Shown piece after piece: positions 10,263 through 18,445 of a stretch of DNA of 64,000 nucleotides. This stretch comes from Aurantiacibacter sediminis (lineage in GTDB: Bacteria > Pseudomonadota > Alphaproteobacteria > Sphingomonadales > Sphingomonadaceae): contig NZ_JAEANY010000004.1 in NCBI RefSeq assembly GCF_016019885.1, positions 315,557-379,556 of the forward strand, read 5' to 3'. How positions within the stretch are numbered: position 1 is the first letter of the stretch; every line of letters begins with the position of its first letter. A program made the translations under genes and the position numbers. Under the pieces are notes generated by a model. That model searched no databases and had not been told where the DNA came from. It worked only from the letters and a program-made list of their open reading frames with translations.

Positions 10263-11240
10263 ATGACCGACATCGTCACCGTAGATATTGGCGGCACCCA
10301 CGCCCGCTTCGCCATAGCGTCGCTAGCCAAGGATGGCGCGATCACGATGGATGAGCCGATCACGCTGCACACCGATGATCACGCCAGCTTCCAGTCGGCA
10401 TGGGACGATTATCGCACGCAGAAAGGCGGCACGCTGCCGACCGATGTGGCGATGGCGATTGCGGGCCCGGTGGGCGGCGATGTCATCCGCTTTACCAACA
10501 ATCCATGGATCATCCGCCCCGCCATGATCGGCGAGAAGCTTGGCTGCGAACGGCAAGCGCTGGTCAATGATTTCGAAGCGGTGGCGCATGCCGTCGCGCG
10601 CGCGGGCGATGACGAATTTCTCCACCTGACCGGCCCGGAAGGCACGCTGCCTGCAACCGGACGGCTGACGGTGATGGGACCGGGTACCGGCCTTGGCGTC
10701 GCCCATCTCTACCGGGAGCCCGATGGCACCTACCGCGTGTCGGCGACCGAAGGCGGACATATCGACTTCGCACCACTCGACCAGATCGAGGACGCGATCC
10801 TCGCCCGCCTGCGCAAGCGCCACAATCGCGTTTCGGTCGAGCGCGTAGTCGCCGGCCCGGCCATTTCAGACATTTATCACACGCTCGCCGCGATGGAGAA
10901 CAAGAGCGTCCCCGAACTCGACGATATCGAAATCTGGACCAAGGGCATGAATGGCGAGGATATTCTTGCCGCTGCCGCAGTGGACCGTTTCTGCCTGTCG
11001 CTGGGGTCCGTCGCCGGTGACATGGCGCTGGCGCATGGCGCAAAAGCCGTCGTGATTGCGGGCGGGCTTGGATACCGGCTGCGCGACCATTTGCCACAAT
11101 CGGGCTTTGCCGAACGCTTTCGCGCAAAGGGCCGGTTCGAAGGCCTGATGGCGAGCCTGCCGGTCAAACTGATCACTCACCCGCAGCCCGGCCTGTTCGG
11201 CGCGGCGGCTGCCTTTTCCCAGAAATATGGAGACGCCTGA
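10263..11240 (+). CDS. glk: Glucokinase (Glk family, non-ROK)
   Basis: 325 aa. Phosphorylates glucose with ATP to feed zwf. The N-terminal phosphate-binding motif DIGGTHARFA and the GPGTGLGVA loop identify the proteobacterial Glk family. 30 bp downstream of edd behind a GGGGAGAG ribosome-binding site; its TGA shares the base junction with the eda ATG. Its presence fits sugar uptake without a PTS carrier, common in sphingomonads. Confidence 0.96.
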   Translation: MTDIVTVDIGGTHARFAIASLAKDGAITMDEPITLHTDDHASFQSAWDDYRTQKGGTLPTDVAMAIAGPVGGDVIRFTNNPWIIRPAMIGEKLGCERQALVNDFEAVAHAVARAGDDEFLHLTGPEGTLPATGRLTVMGPGTGLGVAHLYREPDGTYRVSATEGGHIDFAPLDQIEDAILARLRKRHNRVSVERVVAGPAISDIYHTLAAMENKSVPELDDIEIWTKGMNGEDILAAAAVDRFCLSLGSVAGDMALAHGAKAVVIAGGLGYRLRDHLPQSGFAERFRAKGRFEGLMASLPVKLITHPQPGLFGAAAAFSQKYGDA

Positions 11241-11863
11241 TGAGCGCGCCCGACAATATCGAAGCAATCATGCGCACCGCTCCGGTTATTCCGGTGCTGG
11301 TTGTGGAAGATATCGGCCACGCGCGGGAGACCGCAGAGGCGCTGGTTGAAGGCGGGCTGAAAGTCCTCGAAGTCACGCTGCGCACCGAGCATGCGCTCGA
11401 AGCGATCAAGCGCATGAATCTCGTGCCCGGAGCGATAGTGGGAGCTGGCACCGTCACCAATCCCGATCAGCTTCACGCTGCGGTGGATGCGGGAAGCGAG
11501 TTCATCGTGTCCCCTGGCCTGACCGAAAAACTGGGGACGGCAGCGGTGAAATCGCGCATTCCGTTTCTGCCCGGTATCGCCAATTCGGGTGACATCATGC
11601 GCGGCATGGATCTGGGGCTGAAACACTTCAAATTCTTCCCCGCGATGGCAAATGGCGGCGTGCCCGCGCTGAAATCGCTCGCCGCGCCTTTCTTCCAGTG
11701 CAAATTTTGCCCGACCGGCGGCGTTTCGGCGAGCAACGCGCCCGAATGGCTTGCCATGGAGCAAGTGCTTTGTGTCGGCGGCAGCTGGGTGGCGCCTGCC
11801 GGTGCGTCGCCTGAGGAAATCACTCGTCTCGCCAAAGAAGCTTGCGAGCTGGCTCCCGCATGA
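11240..11863 (+). CDS. eda: KDPG aldolase (2-dehydro-3-deoxyphosphogluconate aldolase)
   Basis: 207 aa, normal length. Splits KDPG into pyruvate and glyceraldehyde-3-phosphate. The family blocks GAGTVTNPDQ, FIVSPG, FLPGIANSGD and KFFPA (Schiff-base lysine) are all visible. ATG overlaps the glk stop, and its own stop overlaps the ppc start (ATGA at 11860), so the operon is tightly coupled. Confidence 0.97.
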   Translation: MSAPDNIEAIMRTAPVIPVLVVEDIGHARETAEALVEGGLKVLEVTLRTEHALEAIKRMNLVPGAIVGAGTVTNPDQLHAAVDAGSEFIVSPGLTEKLGTAAVKSRIPFLPGIANSGDIMRGMDLGLKHFKFFPAMANGGVPALKSLAAPFFQCKFCPTGGVSASNAPEWLAMEQVLCVGGSWVAPAGASPEEITRLAKEACELAPA

Positions 11864-14634
11864 AATCTGTAAGCGAATTATCCGAACGCCTGCAGGAACT
11901 CCACCGTCGGACGGAGGAGACTCCGCTATTCAATCCGGTTTTCCAATTGGCGCATGATTTGTCGCGCGATCTGGAAGCGGGCGAAATGTCGCTCGACGAT
12001 TTTGAAGCGATTGTGGCCGAGCTGGAAGTCGCCTCTCTCAAAGAGCGCGCGACCCGGCTGGAGTGCATGGTCGCTCCGCTTGATGAGCAAGCAAACGAAA
12101 ACGCGCTGGCGGATAGTTTTGGCAATGGTGATTTCGCTGCCTTTCAGAAGCGCTGGGAAAGCCCAAGCCTGCACGCCGTTTTCACCGCGCACCCGACCTT
12201 TCTGCTGACGCCGGACCAGTCGGCTGCAGTTGCAGACGCTGCATCGGGCAAAGGCGAGATCGGCGATAATGTCGTTGGCACTGATCGACCGCAAGTGACG
12301 CTCGCCTACGAACACCAGCGCGCTATGCGGGCCATCGCCAATGCGCAGGATGCCCGCAGCGCCATCGTCAGCCAGGTCCTCGCCCATGCGCGCGAAACCT
12401 GGCCGGACCAATGGGCAAAGCTCAATCCGGTGCCGTTCCGGTTTGCGAGCTGGGTCGGCTACGACATGGATGGCCGCACGGACATTACCTGGTCCAACTC
12501 GATCGGCTTTCGCCTCTCTGAAAAGGCCGAGCGCCTGCAACGCTATGTCGCCGCTCTGGAAGAGATCGACGCCGATCACCCGCTGCTCGGCGAACTGCGT
12601 CCCGCTGCCCTTTACGCGATAGAACGCGCGCAGGATTTCACGTCTGACCTGACCGATCCCGCCGCTCTTTCGGTTGCCGCCAATCGCCTGACCGCGAGCG
12701 ATCCGCGCAAGCTGCTCAGCCTCAAAAAGTTCATCGATGCACTCGATAGCGAAGCTGCAGAGAGCGACGATGCCAAGCGTGCTGTTGCCCTGAAAACCCT
12801 TGCCGCATCCATGCGTGCCGATGGCCTTGGCATGGGCTGGATCCACTTCCGCGTGAATGCGAAACAGCTGCACAATGCCATCCGCCGCCGGATCGATCCG
12901 GACGGTAATCTCGATCTCGCGAGCAAGGGCGCTGTCGTCCATCTGCGCCGCGCCATCGCCAAGGTGAAGCCGCATCGCAGCAATTTCGGCTCGCTCGCGA
13001 TCGAGGCGAGTACGGCCATCCGCCAGTTCCTCGCCATGGCGCAGATCCTCCAGCATATCGACGCGGACACGCCAATCCGCATGCTGATTGCCGAATGCGA
13101 AGAGCCCGCCACCGTGCTTGCCGCCGTCTATTTCGCGAAACTGTTCGGAATCGAGGACAAAGTCGATGTATCGCCGCTGTTCGAAACTGAAACCGCGCTG
13201 GAACACGGCGGCCGCTTCCTTGATGAGCTTCTGGCAGAAGAAGTCTATCGGGACTACGCCAGGAAGCGTGGCCGCATCGCTATCCAAACCGGCTTTTCCG
13301 ATGCGGGTCGCTTCGTCGGCCAGATACCGGCCAGCCTCGCAATCGAACGGCTTCAGGGCCGCCTTTCGGAAGCGATGGAGGCGAATGGTCTTACCGAGGT
13401 AAATGCGCTCATTTTCAACACCCATGGCGAAAGCATGGGCCGCGGTGCGCATCCCACCAAGATGGCGGACCGGCTGGACTGGCCGCTTTCGCCGTGGGCC
13501 AAGCGGCGCTTTGCCCGTGCCGGCATAACGCTGGAGCCCGAAGTCAGCTTCCAGGGCGGCGATGGCTATCTGTGGTATGCAACGCCCGAACTCGCCCGCG
13601 CCACGCTCACCCGCATTGCGTGCCTGCGCCCTGCCGAAACCGATACTGACGCGCCGGTGGACGTATTCTACCGCCGCACCGATCTGAGCCTCGATTTCTA
13701 CCGCGCCATCAAGGATCACCAGCGCGAGCATCTCGAAAGCCGGATTTACAGCCGCGCGATTACGGCGTTCGGCCTCGGCCTGCTCAACAGCACCGGCAGC
13801 CGCGTGTCGCGCCGCCAGAGCGACATTTCCGCAGACCGCGACATGAACCTGCGGCAGATCCGTGCGATCCCGCACAATGCGATCCTTCAACAGCTCGGCT
13901 ATCCGGTGAATGTGATTGCCGGGATCGGCGAAGCCGCCGAAGGCAATTACGAGGAAATCGGCGAATTGCTGCAGGAAAGCGCGCGCGGGCGTGAGCTGGT
14001 GCGTCTGGTGCGTGCGGCCAATGCCCTCGCCAGCGTGAAGACGGTTGCCGCCTATGGTGAGCTGTTCAATTCCGCCTATTGGGCCAGCCGCCCCTATCGC
14101 GGGACCGAGCAGCACCTGTCCATGGCGTGCGAGAACCTGTCCGAATATCTCGTCAAAGATGACCGTGTCGGCGTGTTTCGCCGTCTTGCGAGCCGGTTGC
14201 GCGTGGATGCGATGAAGCTGCACCGCCTGCTCGATCACATCCCGGATGAAGCGCCGACCGCAAACCGTGAGGACAAGCGCCGGATGATCGGTGTCGCGCA
14301 ATCGCTGCGGCTCGCTCTGATGCAGGCGATGTTTATCCGCGCGGTCAGCGTGCCGGTGTTCAGCCGCGCCAACGATGTGAGCCGCGACGATGTGCTGGAG
14401 ATGGTCTTCACCCTGCGGATCGACGATGCGCTGGCGCAATTGCGCCGTGCCTATCCGCGCACTTTCCCGCGCATTTCGCGCTTCGATCTCACCGAAGCAG
14501 CCGATTGGCCGGACGGTGCGGATGAAGGCTATGAAGCGATCCACCGCGACTATATCGACCCGATCGAGCGCGCCTACTCGCTTTCGCTGCGTCTCTCCAC
14601 CGCCATTGCCAATATCTTCGGCGCGCACGGTTAA
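11860..14634 (+). CDS. ppc: Phosphoenolpyruvate carboxylase, divergent
   Basis: 924 aa from the ATG overlapping the eda stop; an in-frame TTG at 11842 is less likely. The family carboxylates PEP to oxaloacetate. Normal length, and the first catalytic block is recognisable (TAHPT with H111). Others are altered. The usual FHGRGGTVGRGG block reads NTHGESMGRG (N520-G529), with the catalytic histidine replaced by asparagine and the HGR arginine by histidine. The GYSDSxKD block reads GFSDAGRF. It may be a distinct PEPC subfamily or have altered activity. Its place after eda suggests anaplerosis from Entner-Doudoroff products. Confidence 0.8.
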   Translation: MKSVSELSERLQELHRRTEETPLFNPVFQLAHDLSRDLEAGEMSLDDFEAIVAELEVASLKERATRLECMVAPLDEQANENALADSFGNGDFAAFQKRWESPSLHAVFTAHPTFLLTPDQSAAVADAASGKGEIGDNVVGTDRPQVTLAYEHQRAMRAIANAQDARSAIVSQVLAHARETWPDQWAKLNPVPFRFASWVGYDMDGRTDITWSNSIGFRLSEKAERLQRYVAALEEIDADHPLLGELRPAALYAIERAQDFTSDLTDPAALSVAANRLTASDPRKLLSLKKFIDALDSEAAESDDAKRAVALKTLAASMRADGLGMGWIHFRVNAKQLHNAIRRRIDPDGNLDLASKGAVVHLRRAIAKVKPHRSNFGSLAIEASTAIRQFLAMAQILQHIDADTPIRMLIAECEEPATVLAAVYFAKLFGIEDKVDVSPLFETETALEHGGRFLDELLAEEVYRDYARKRGRIAIQTGFSDAGRFVGQIPASLAIERLQGRLSEAMEANGLTEVNALIFNTHGESMGRGAHPTKMADRLDWPLSPWAKRRFARAGITLEPEVSFQGGDGYLWYATPELARATLTRIACLRPAETDTDAPVDVFYRRTDLSLDFYRAIKDHQREHLESRIYSRAITAFGLGLLNSTGSRVSRRQSDISADRDMNLRQIRAIPHNAILQQLGYPVNVIAGIGEAAEGNYEEIGELLQESARGRELVRLVRAANALASVKTVAAYGELFNSAYWASRPYRGTEQHLSMACENLSEYLVKDDRVGVFRRLASRLRVDAMKLHRLLDHIPDEAPTANREDKRRMIGVAQSLRLALMQAMFIRAVSVPVFSRANDVSRDDVLEMVFTLRIDDALAQLRRAYPRTFPRISRFDLTEAADWPDGADEGYEAIHRDYIDPIERAYSLSLRLSTAIANIFGAHG

Positions 14635-14727
14635 CGCCGGTCACCCGCGCGCTTCGTGTCGTCTCGAAGCGGGACGCGCGCAGCTGGGCTGTAGGATTTG
14701 CGCGCATTTGCGCGTATACCGCCACTC

Positions 14728-15498
14728 ATGGAAAGCGGCGTGAAATGGATTCTTGGCCTCAGCCTTGGCGTGGTGGCGATTGTCGCCAGCGCGGTGTTTG
14801 CCGGTAATTCGCTGGAAGCGCAGGACCACACCAGCGGCTGGCTCACCCCGGAAGACGTGCTGGTGGAAGGCGACGCTGTCGTCTCCGATCACGACGTGAG
14901 CGAGGCCGAAGTGCTCGCGAATGCCGACGGCGAATATTACGGCAATGACCCGCTGAGCGAGGAAGAAATTGCCTATCTCAGCCGCGAAGTCGTGCAGGAA
15001 ACGCCCGACTATGATCCGGATAATCCCTTCGTCATCAAGCGCGTCCTGCCGATCGAAGGCCCCATCCGCTACGGCGAATGGTATTGGGACGATGAAGGTG
15101 TTCCCGATGGCCCGCTGGTGATGACCGTCGACTTGCAGGCGCGCGTGATCAGCGTATTCCGCGATGGCTATGAAATCGGCGCCGCTGCCGCCCTTCTCGG
15201 CACGCCGGAGCACCCTACACCCACCGGCGTATTCCCGATCCTGACCAAGGAACGCCACAACGTCTCCGAGAAATACAACAACGCCCCCATGCCTTGGACC
15301 CTGCGCCTGACATGGGACGGGATCGCGGTGCACGGCGGATCGACCGTGGAGCTCGGCTACGCCAGCCACGGCTGCATCGGCGTGCCCGACGAATTCGCCA
15401 GCCGCCTGTTCGACATTGCCGAGCTGGGCGATGTGGTGATTATCACCGATGGTGTGATGACTGGCGTTGGTGGCTCGCTGGATTACCGGGAGCGGTAG
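14728..15498 (+). CDS. L,D-transpeptidase (YkuD domain) with N-terminal membrane anchor
   Basis: 256 aa from MESGVKW; a longer in-frame start at 14698 is less likely. Residues ~5-24 form a signal anchor, and the catalytic domain faces the periplasm. The YkuD motif HGG...SHGCIGVP carries H214 and catalytic C216. The arginine usual after SHGC-I is glycine here. Such enzymes make 3-3 peptidoglycan cross-links or attach envelope proteins. Convergent with tilS, with 2 bp between the stops. Confidence 0.87.
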   Translation: MESGVKWILGLSLGVVAIVASAVFAGNSLEAQDHTSGWLTPEDVLVEGDAVVSDHDVSEAEVLANADGEYYGNDPLSEEEIAYLSREVVQETPDYDPDNPFVIKRVLPIEGPIRYGEWYWDDEGVPDGPLVMTVDLQARVISVFRDGYEIGAAAALLGTPEHPTPTGVFPILTKERHNVSEKYNNAPMPWTLRLTWDGIAVHGGSTVELGYASHGCIGVPDEFASRLFDIAELGDVVIITDGVMTGVGGSLDYRER

Positions 15499-15500
15499 GG

Positions 15501-16469
15501 CTAGCCCGTCCGCCTCGGAGGTTCGGGTCGATACACCCAATCACCCTTGTCAACTTTAACAAGAATGCCCGCCACATTGCCGCCTTTGCCCTTACGCAAT
15601 TGATCCATCAGCTGCGCGAGGTCCCGCCCCCTTGGCGTTGCTCCCATGAGGCGGAACTGTGTTTCCAGAATTGGGAAGTGCATATATCGCGCGATCGGCA
15701 CAGGGTGGCGCAAGCCACCTTTTTCGGTCTTTTCGTTGTCGGAAAGCCACATGTTCACCGCCCACTCACAAAGCATGTCGGCGTCTTCCATATGCTGGGC
15801 GCTCACAGAAAAGCCCTTGGGGTCAAGGCAATCGATTTGCGAAAGAGCACTCCGGATCTGAATCCGTTCGAAACTCGTGTCGGCATTGCTCGGATCGTGT
15901 GCGACGGCAATACGCGCACTCTCGACTACCTTCCCAAGCTCCCCGCGGCTGAACGATAGTAGGGGTCGAACAAGCGCGCGCCAACGGCTGACATAAGTCC
16001 GATCACGAATAGCAGAAAGTCCGGATGTGCCGCAGCCCCGGTTAAGCCGCATGAGTATAGTTTCCATCTGATCATTGGCATGGTGCGCAGTCGCGAGCGT
16101 CCGGATGCGGCGCCGCTTTCCCCAGCGATCAAGTGCCGCATACCGCGCCTCGCGCGCCTTGGCCTGCACATTGCCCTCGCCAACCTTAACGGTGAGCACC
16201 TCGCACGGCACACCGCGCTCTTCGCAGGCCGTCAACACCAGCGCGCACTCGTCTTTCGCTTCGGGGCGCAGGCCGTGGTCGACTGTCGCGACTTCGAACT
16301 GGCCGGGGATCGCTTCCTGAGCCAGCAGCAGCATCGCCATGGAGTCAGGTCCGCCGCTCACCGCGAGGCCGATTTTCCCGCCATCGGGATTCAGCCGGTC
16401 GAGCGCGGCTTTGAACCGCGCCACAAGCTCCGGATCAATCGCAGTCGACACGGCCTCCGAGGCTTTCAT
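15501..16469 (-). CDS. tilS: tRNA(Ile)-lysidine synthase
   Basis: 322 aa from MKASEAV. The open frame extends upstream to 16556, but that part lies inside cpoB and has no family resemblance. The PP-loop ATP pyrophosphatase motif SGGPDS is near residue 40. TilS converts the wobble cytidine of tRNA-Ile(CAU) to lysidine, an essential step. Overlaps the cpoB end by 35 bp. A pal-ybgF-tilS order is usual in proteobacteria. Confidence 0.92.
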   Translation of the reverse strand: MKASEAVSTAIDPELVARFKAALDRLNPDGGKIGLAVSGGPDSMAMLLLAQEAIPGQFEVATVDHGLRPEAKDECALVLTACEERGVPCEVLTVKVGEGNVQAKAREARYAALDRWGKRRRIRTLATAHHANDQMETILMRLNRGCGTSGLSAIRDRTYVSRWRALVRPLLSFSRGELGKVVESARIAVAHDPSNADTSFERIQIRSALSQIDCLDPKGFSVSAQHMEDADMLCEWAVNMWLSDNEKTEKGGLRHPVPIARYMHFPILETQFRLMGATPRGRDLAQLMDQLRKGKGGNVAGILVKVDKGDWVYRPEPPRRTG

Positions 16470-17382
16470 ACATGCCGGACAGGCGGCCCACGGCGAGCGC
16501 GGGATAGGTATCGCCGAATTCAGCGAGCGCGATGCAGGCGCGGTTCGTGTCATCAAGCGCGATCATACTTTCGGCAAGATAGAGCAGGCTGTCCGGCGCG
16601 CGGGCGGCAGAGCTATCAGCCTGGTAATTCTCGAAGAAATGGGTCGCCGCTGCACGCGGATCGCCGGCATCGAGGAAAGCGCGGCCGAGCAGGTTGCGGC
16701 CGAAGGTCGTACGCGGGTGATTGGGATATTGTGCGACGAAAAGCGCCAATTGCTGCTGCGCTTCGGGATAGAAGCCCGCATCCCACAGGCGGAAGCCGTA
16801 GACATATTCGTCATCGCCAGCATCGCCGGTCGCAGGCTTGGCGATGGCCTGCACGGCGGCGAGGCGCTCGGGTGAAGGTGCGGTCTGTGCCGGAGGTTCG
16901 GGCAGCTCCACTTCGGCGGTGTCTTCAGGCACCGGAATGACGCCGCTCGGGCGCTCATCTGCCGGAGCAGTGGTGGTATTTGGCGCGGGAGCCGCAGCCA
17001 TCGCTCCATTCTCGATTGCGACTATGCGCGTCTCCAATGCGGCAAGCGCGTTTTCATTGACTTCGGTTGCTGCGGTCAGCCGAGCGAGCTGCTGCTCGAT
17101 CGCGTCGAGGCGGACCAGCACGTCCGTCAGCGCGCTGGTGGTGACTTGCGGCTGGCTTGTGACCTGGCCGGAAGTGTTCGCTTCCGGTGTGATTTCAGGC
17201 TCGAAAAAGCGATCATCGCCGCCGGGAAACACTGCGCGCTGGAGAGCGTTCAACTGCCGCTCGATCCGGTCCAGCCGATTGTCGACCTGCGCCGAGGCAG
17301 GGGTCGCCACGACGATCAGCGCCAATGAGAGCGAGCCCAGAATGGCGTTGGTTGCTGCCTTGGGTGCAGAAATCCATTTCAT
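16435..17382 (-). CDS. cpoB: Tol-Pal system protein YbgF/CpoB
   Basis: 315 aa. Signal peptide ending ATPASA (about residues 1-31), so periplasmic. Residues ~35-115 are heptad-rich (trimerising coiled coil), followed by a Pro/Ala linker. The C-terminal ~120 residues form TPR repeats beginning DDEYVYGFRLWDAGFYPEAQ. CpoB couples the Tol machine to peptidoglycan synthesis at the septum. tol-pal genes are not in the window immediately upstream. Confidence 0.92.
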   Translation of the reverse strand: MKWISAPKAATNAILGSLSLALIVVATPASAQVDNRLDRIERQLNALQRAVFPGGDDRFFEPEITPEANTSGQVTSQPQVTTSALTDVLVRLDAIEQQLARLTAATEVNENALAALETRIVAIENGAMAAAPAPNTTTAPADERPSGVIPVPEDTAEVELPEPPAQTAPSPERLAAVQAIAKPATGDAGDDEYVYGFRLWDAGFYPEAQQQLALFVAQYPNHPRTTFGRNLLGRAFLDAGDPRAAATHFFENYQADSSAARAPDSLLYLAESMIALDDTNRACIALAEFGDTYPALAVGRLSGMYESLGGRVDCD

Positions 17383-17501
17383 CGCCGCGAATACCTCCTG
17401 AAATTCAAAAGCTTTGCTGGCACACTGCCATGCCCTGCCAAGATATATGATTAACGCGTGCGAGAAACCCGGGATATCGCCTTATTCCCCGCAAATAGGC
17501 G

Positions 17502-18347
17502 TCAGTTGACCGACGTGGTCGCGCTGTCCGATGGCACAGGCGACTGGCGGGAGAGCAAGGCCGCTGCCGACACCTCGACATCTTCCAGCGTTTCGATCTC
17601 GGTCGAAAGCTTGGGCACGCTTCGCCCGCCAATGGTGATGGCGAGCAGATCGGGCCGACCGGTGATGATGCGCGGGCCATCCGCATCGGCGGGGATCGTG
17701 TAACTGTCCCCTTCGGAGAGCGTCTGTTCGCTCAGCACGCGGCTTTGCGCGTCATAGAAGCGCACCCACACCTCGCCCTCTGCGGTGAAAACGACCGGAT
17801 CACCCGCCGAAGGAGCATCTGTTGCACCAGCGTCGGTGTCCGCGTCTGCAGTCAGCTCTCCGCCTTCAGGCTGCGCTTCTTCTTCCTCCGTTAGCGCCGG
17901 CAATTCAGCGGCCGGAGCGAAAAGCGCGCGCGAAGCAAAGAAAATGCCGACGAGCAGCAGGACGACGGCGAAAAGCGAGAACCACACCAGCTTTCCGCCC
18001 GGCGCGCGCGATGGGTCGCCCGGCTCGAACGAATTGTTGGTGCCATTGCGTTCACGCGGCGCATCGTCCGCCATCTCCGCGCCGACCATTGCCGCAACAT
18101 CGCCTTGATCAAGGCCAACCACCTTCGCGATCGTCTTGGCGAAGCCGATGGCATAGGTGCGTCCGGGCAGTTCGCTGAAATCGCCCGCTTCGATATTTTC
18201 GATATGGCGACTGGAAATGCGCGTTTCGGCGGCGACCTGTTCTATCGACAGGCCCTTTGCTTCACGTGCAGCGCGCAATTGCGGGCCTACGCTTCCGGGT
18301 GCCGCTGCCGCAGCATCTTCGTGATCCAAGTGTTTTTCGTCGGACAT
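17502..18347 (-). CDS. rodZ: RodZ-like helix-turn-helix membrane protein
   Basis: 281 aa. Residues ~22-85 form an HTH of the RodZ/HTH_25 type (LRAAREAKGLSIEQVAAETRIS). A single transmembrane segment lies at ~118-142, then an acidic linker, and a C-terminal DUF4115-like beta domain ends near residue 265. Topology is cytoplasmic HTH with a periplasmic C-terminus. RodZ links MreB to the elongation machinery. Lies 98 bp downstream of ptsP on the same strand. Confidence 0.87.
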   Translation of the reverse strand: MSDEKHLDHEDAAAAAPGSVGPQLRAAREAKGLSIEQVAAETRISSRHIENIEAGDFSELPGRTYAIGFAKTIAKVVGLDQGDVAAMVGAEMADDAPRERNGTNNSFEPGDPSRAPGGKLVWFSLFAVVLLLVGIFFASRALFAPAAELPALTEEEEAQPEGGELTADADTDAGATDAPSAGDPVVFTAEGEVWVRFYDAQSRVLSEQTLSEGDSYTIPADADGPRIITGRPDLLAITIGGRSVPKLSTEIETLEDVEVSAAALLSRQSPVPSDSATTSVN

Positions 18348-18445
18348 TGCCGCTCCAGCTGGGGGATGCTGGGTCTATGCTAACCCTTTGCGCGCAGAAA
18401 CTATGTTAGACCCCGCAGAGTCAAGCGCTGCGTTGCACAAATCGG

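Noticed and set aside
11926..14628. 900-codon minus-strand open frame
   Set aside because: Antisense shadow of ppc in GC-rich codon context; no family features.
18371..18413. GGGTCTA/TAGACCC inverted repeat between ptsP and rodZ
   Set aside because: Seven-bp arms with a 29-nt loop and no T-tract; too weak to call an operator or terminator.
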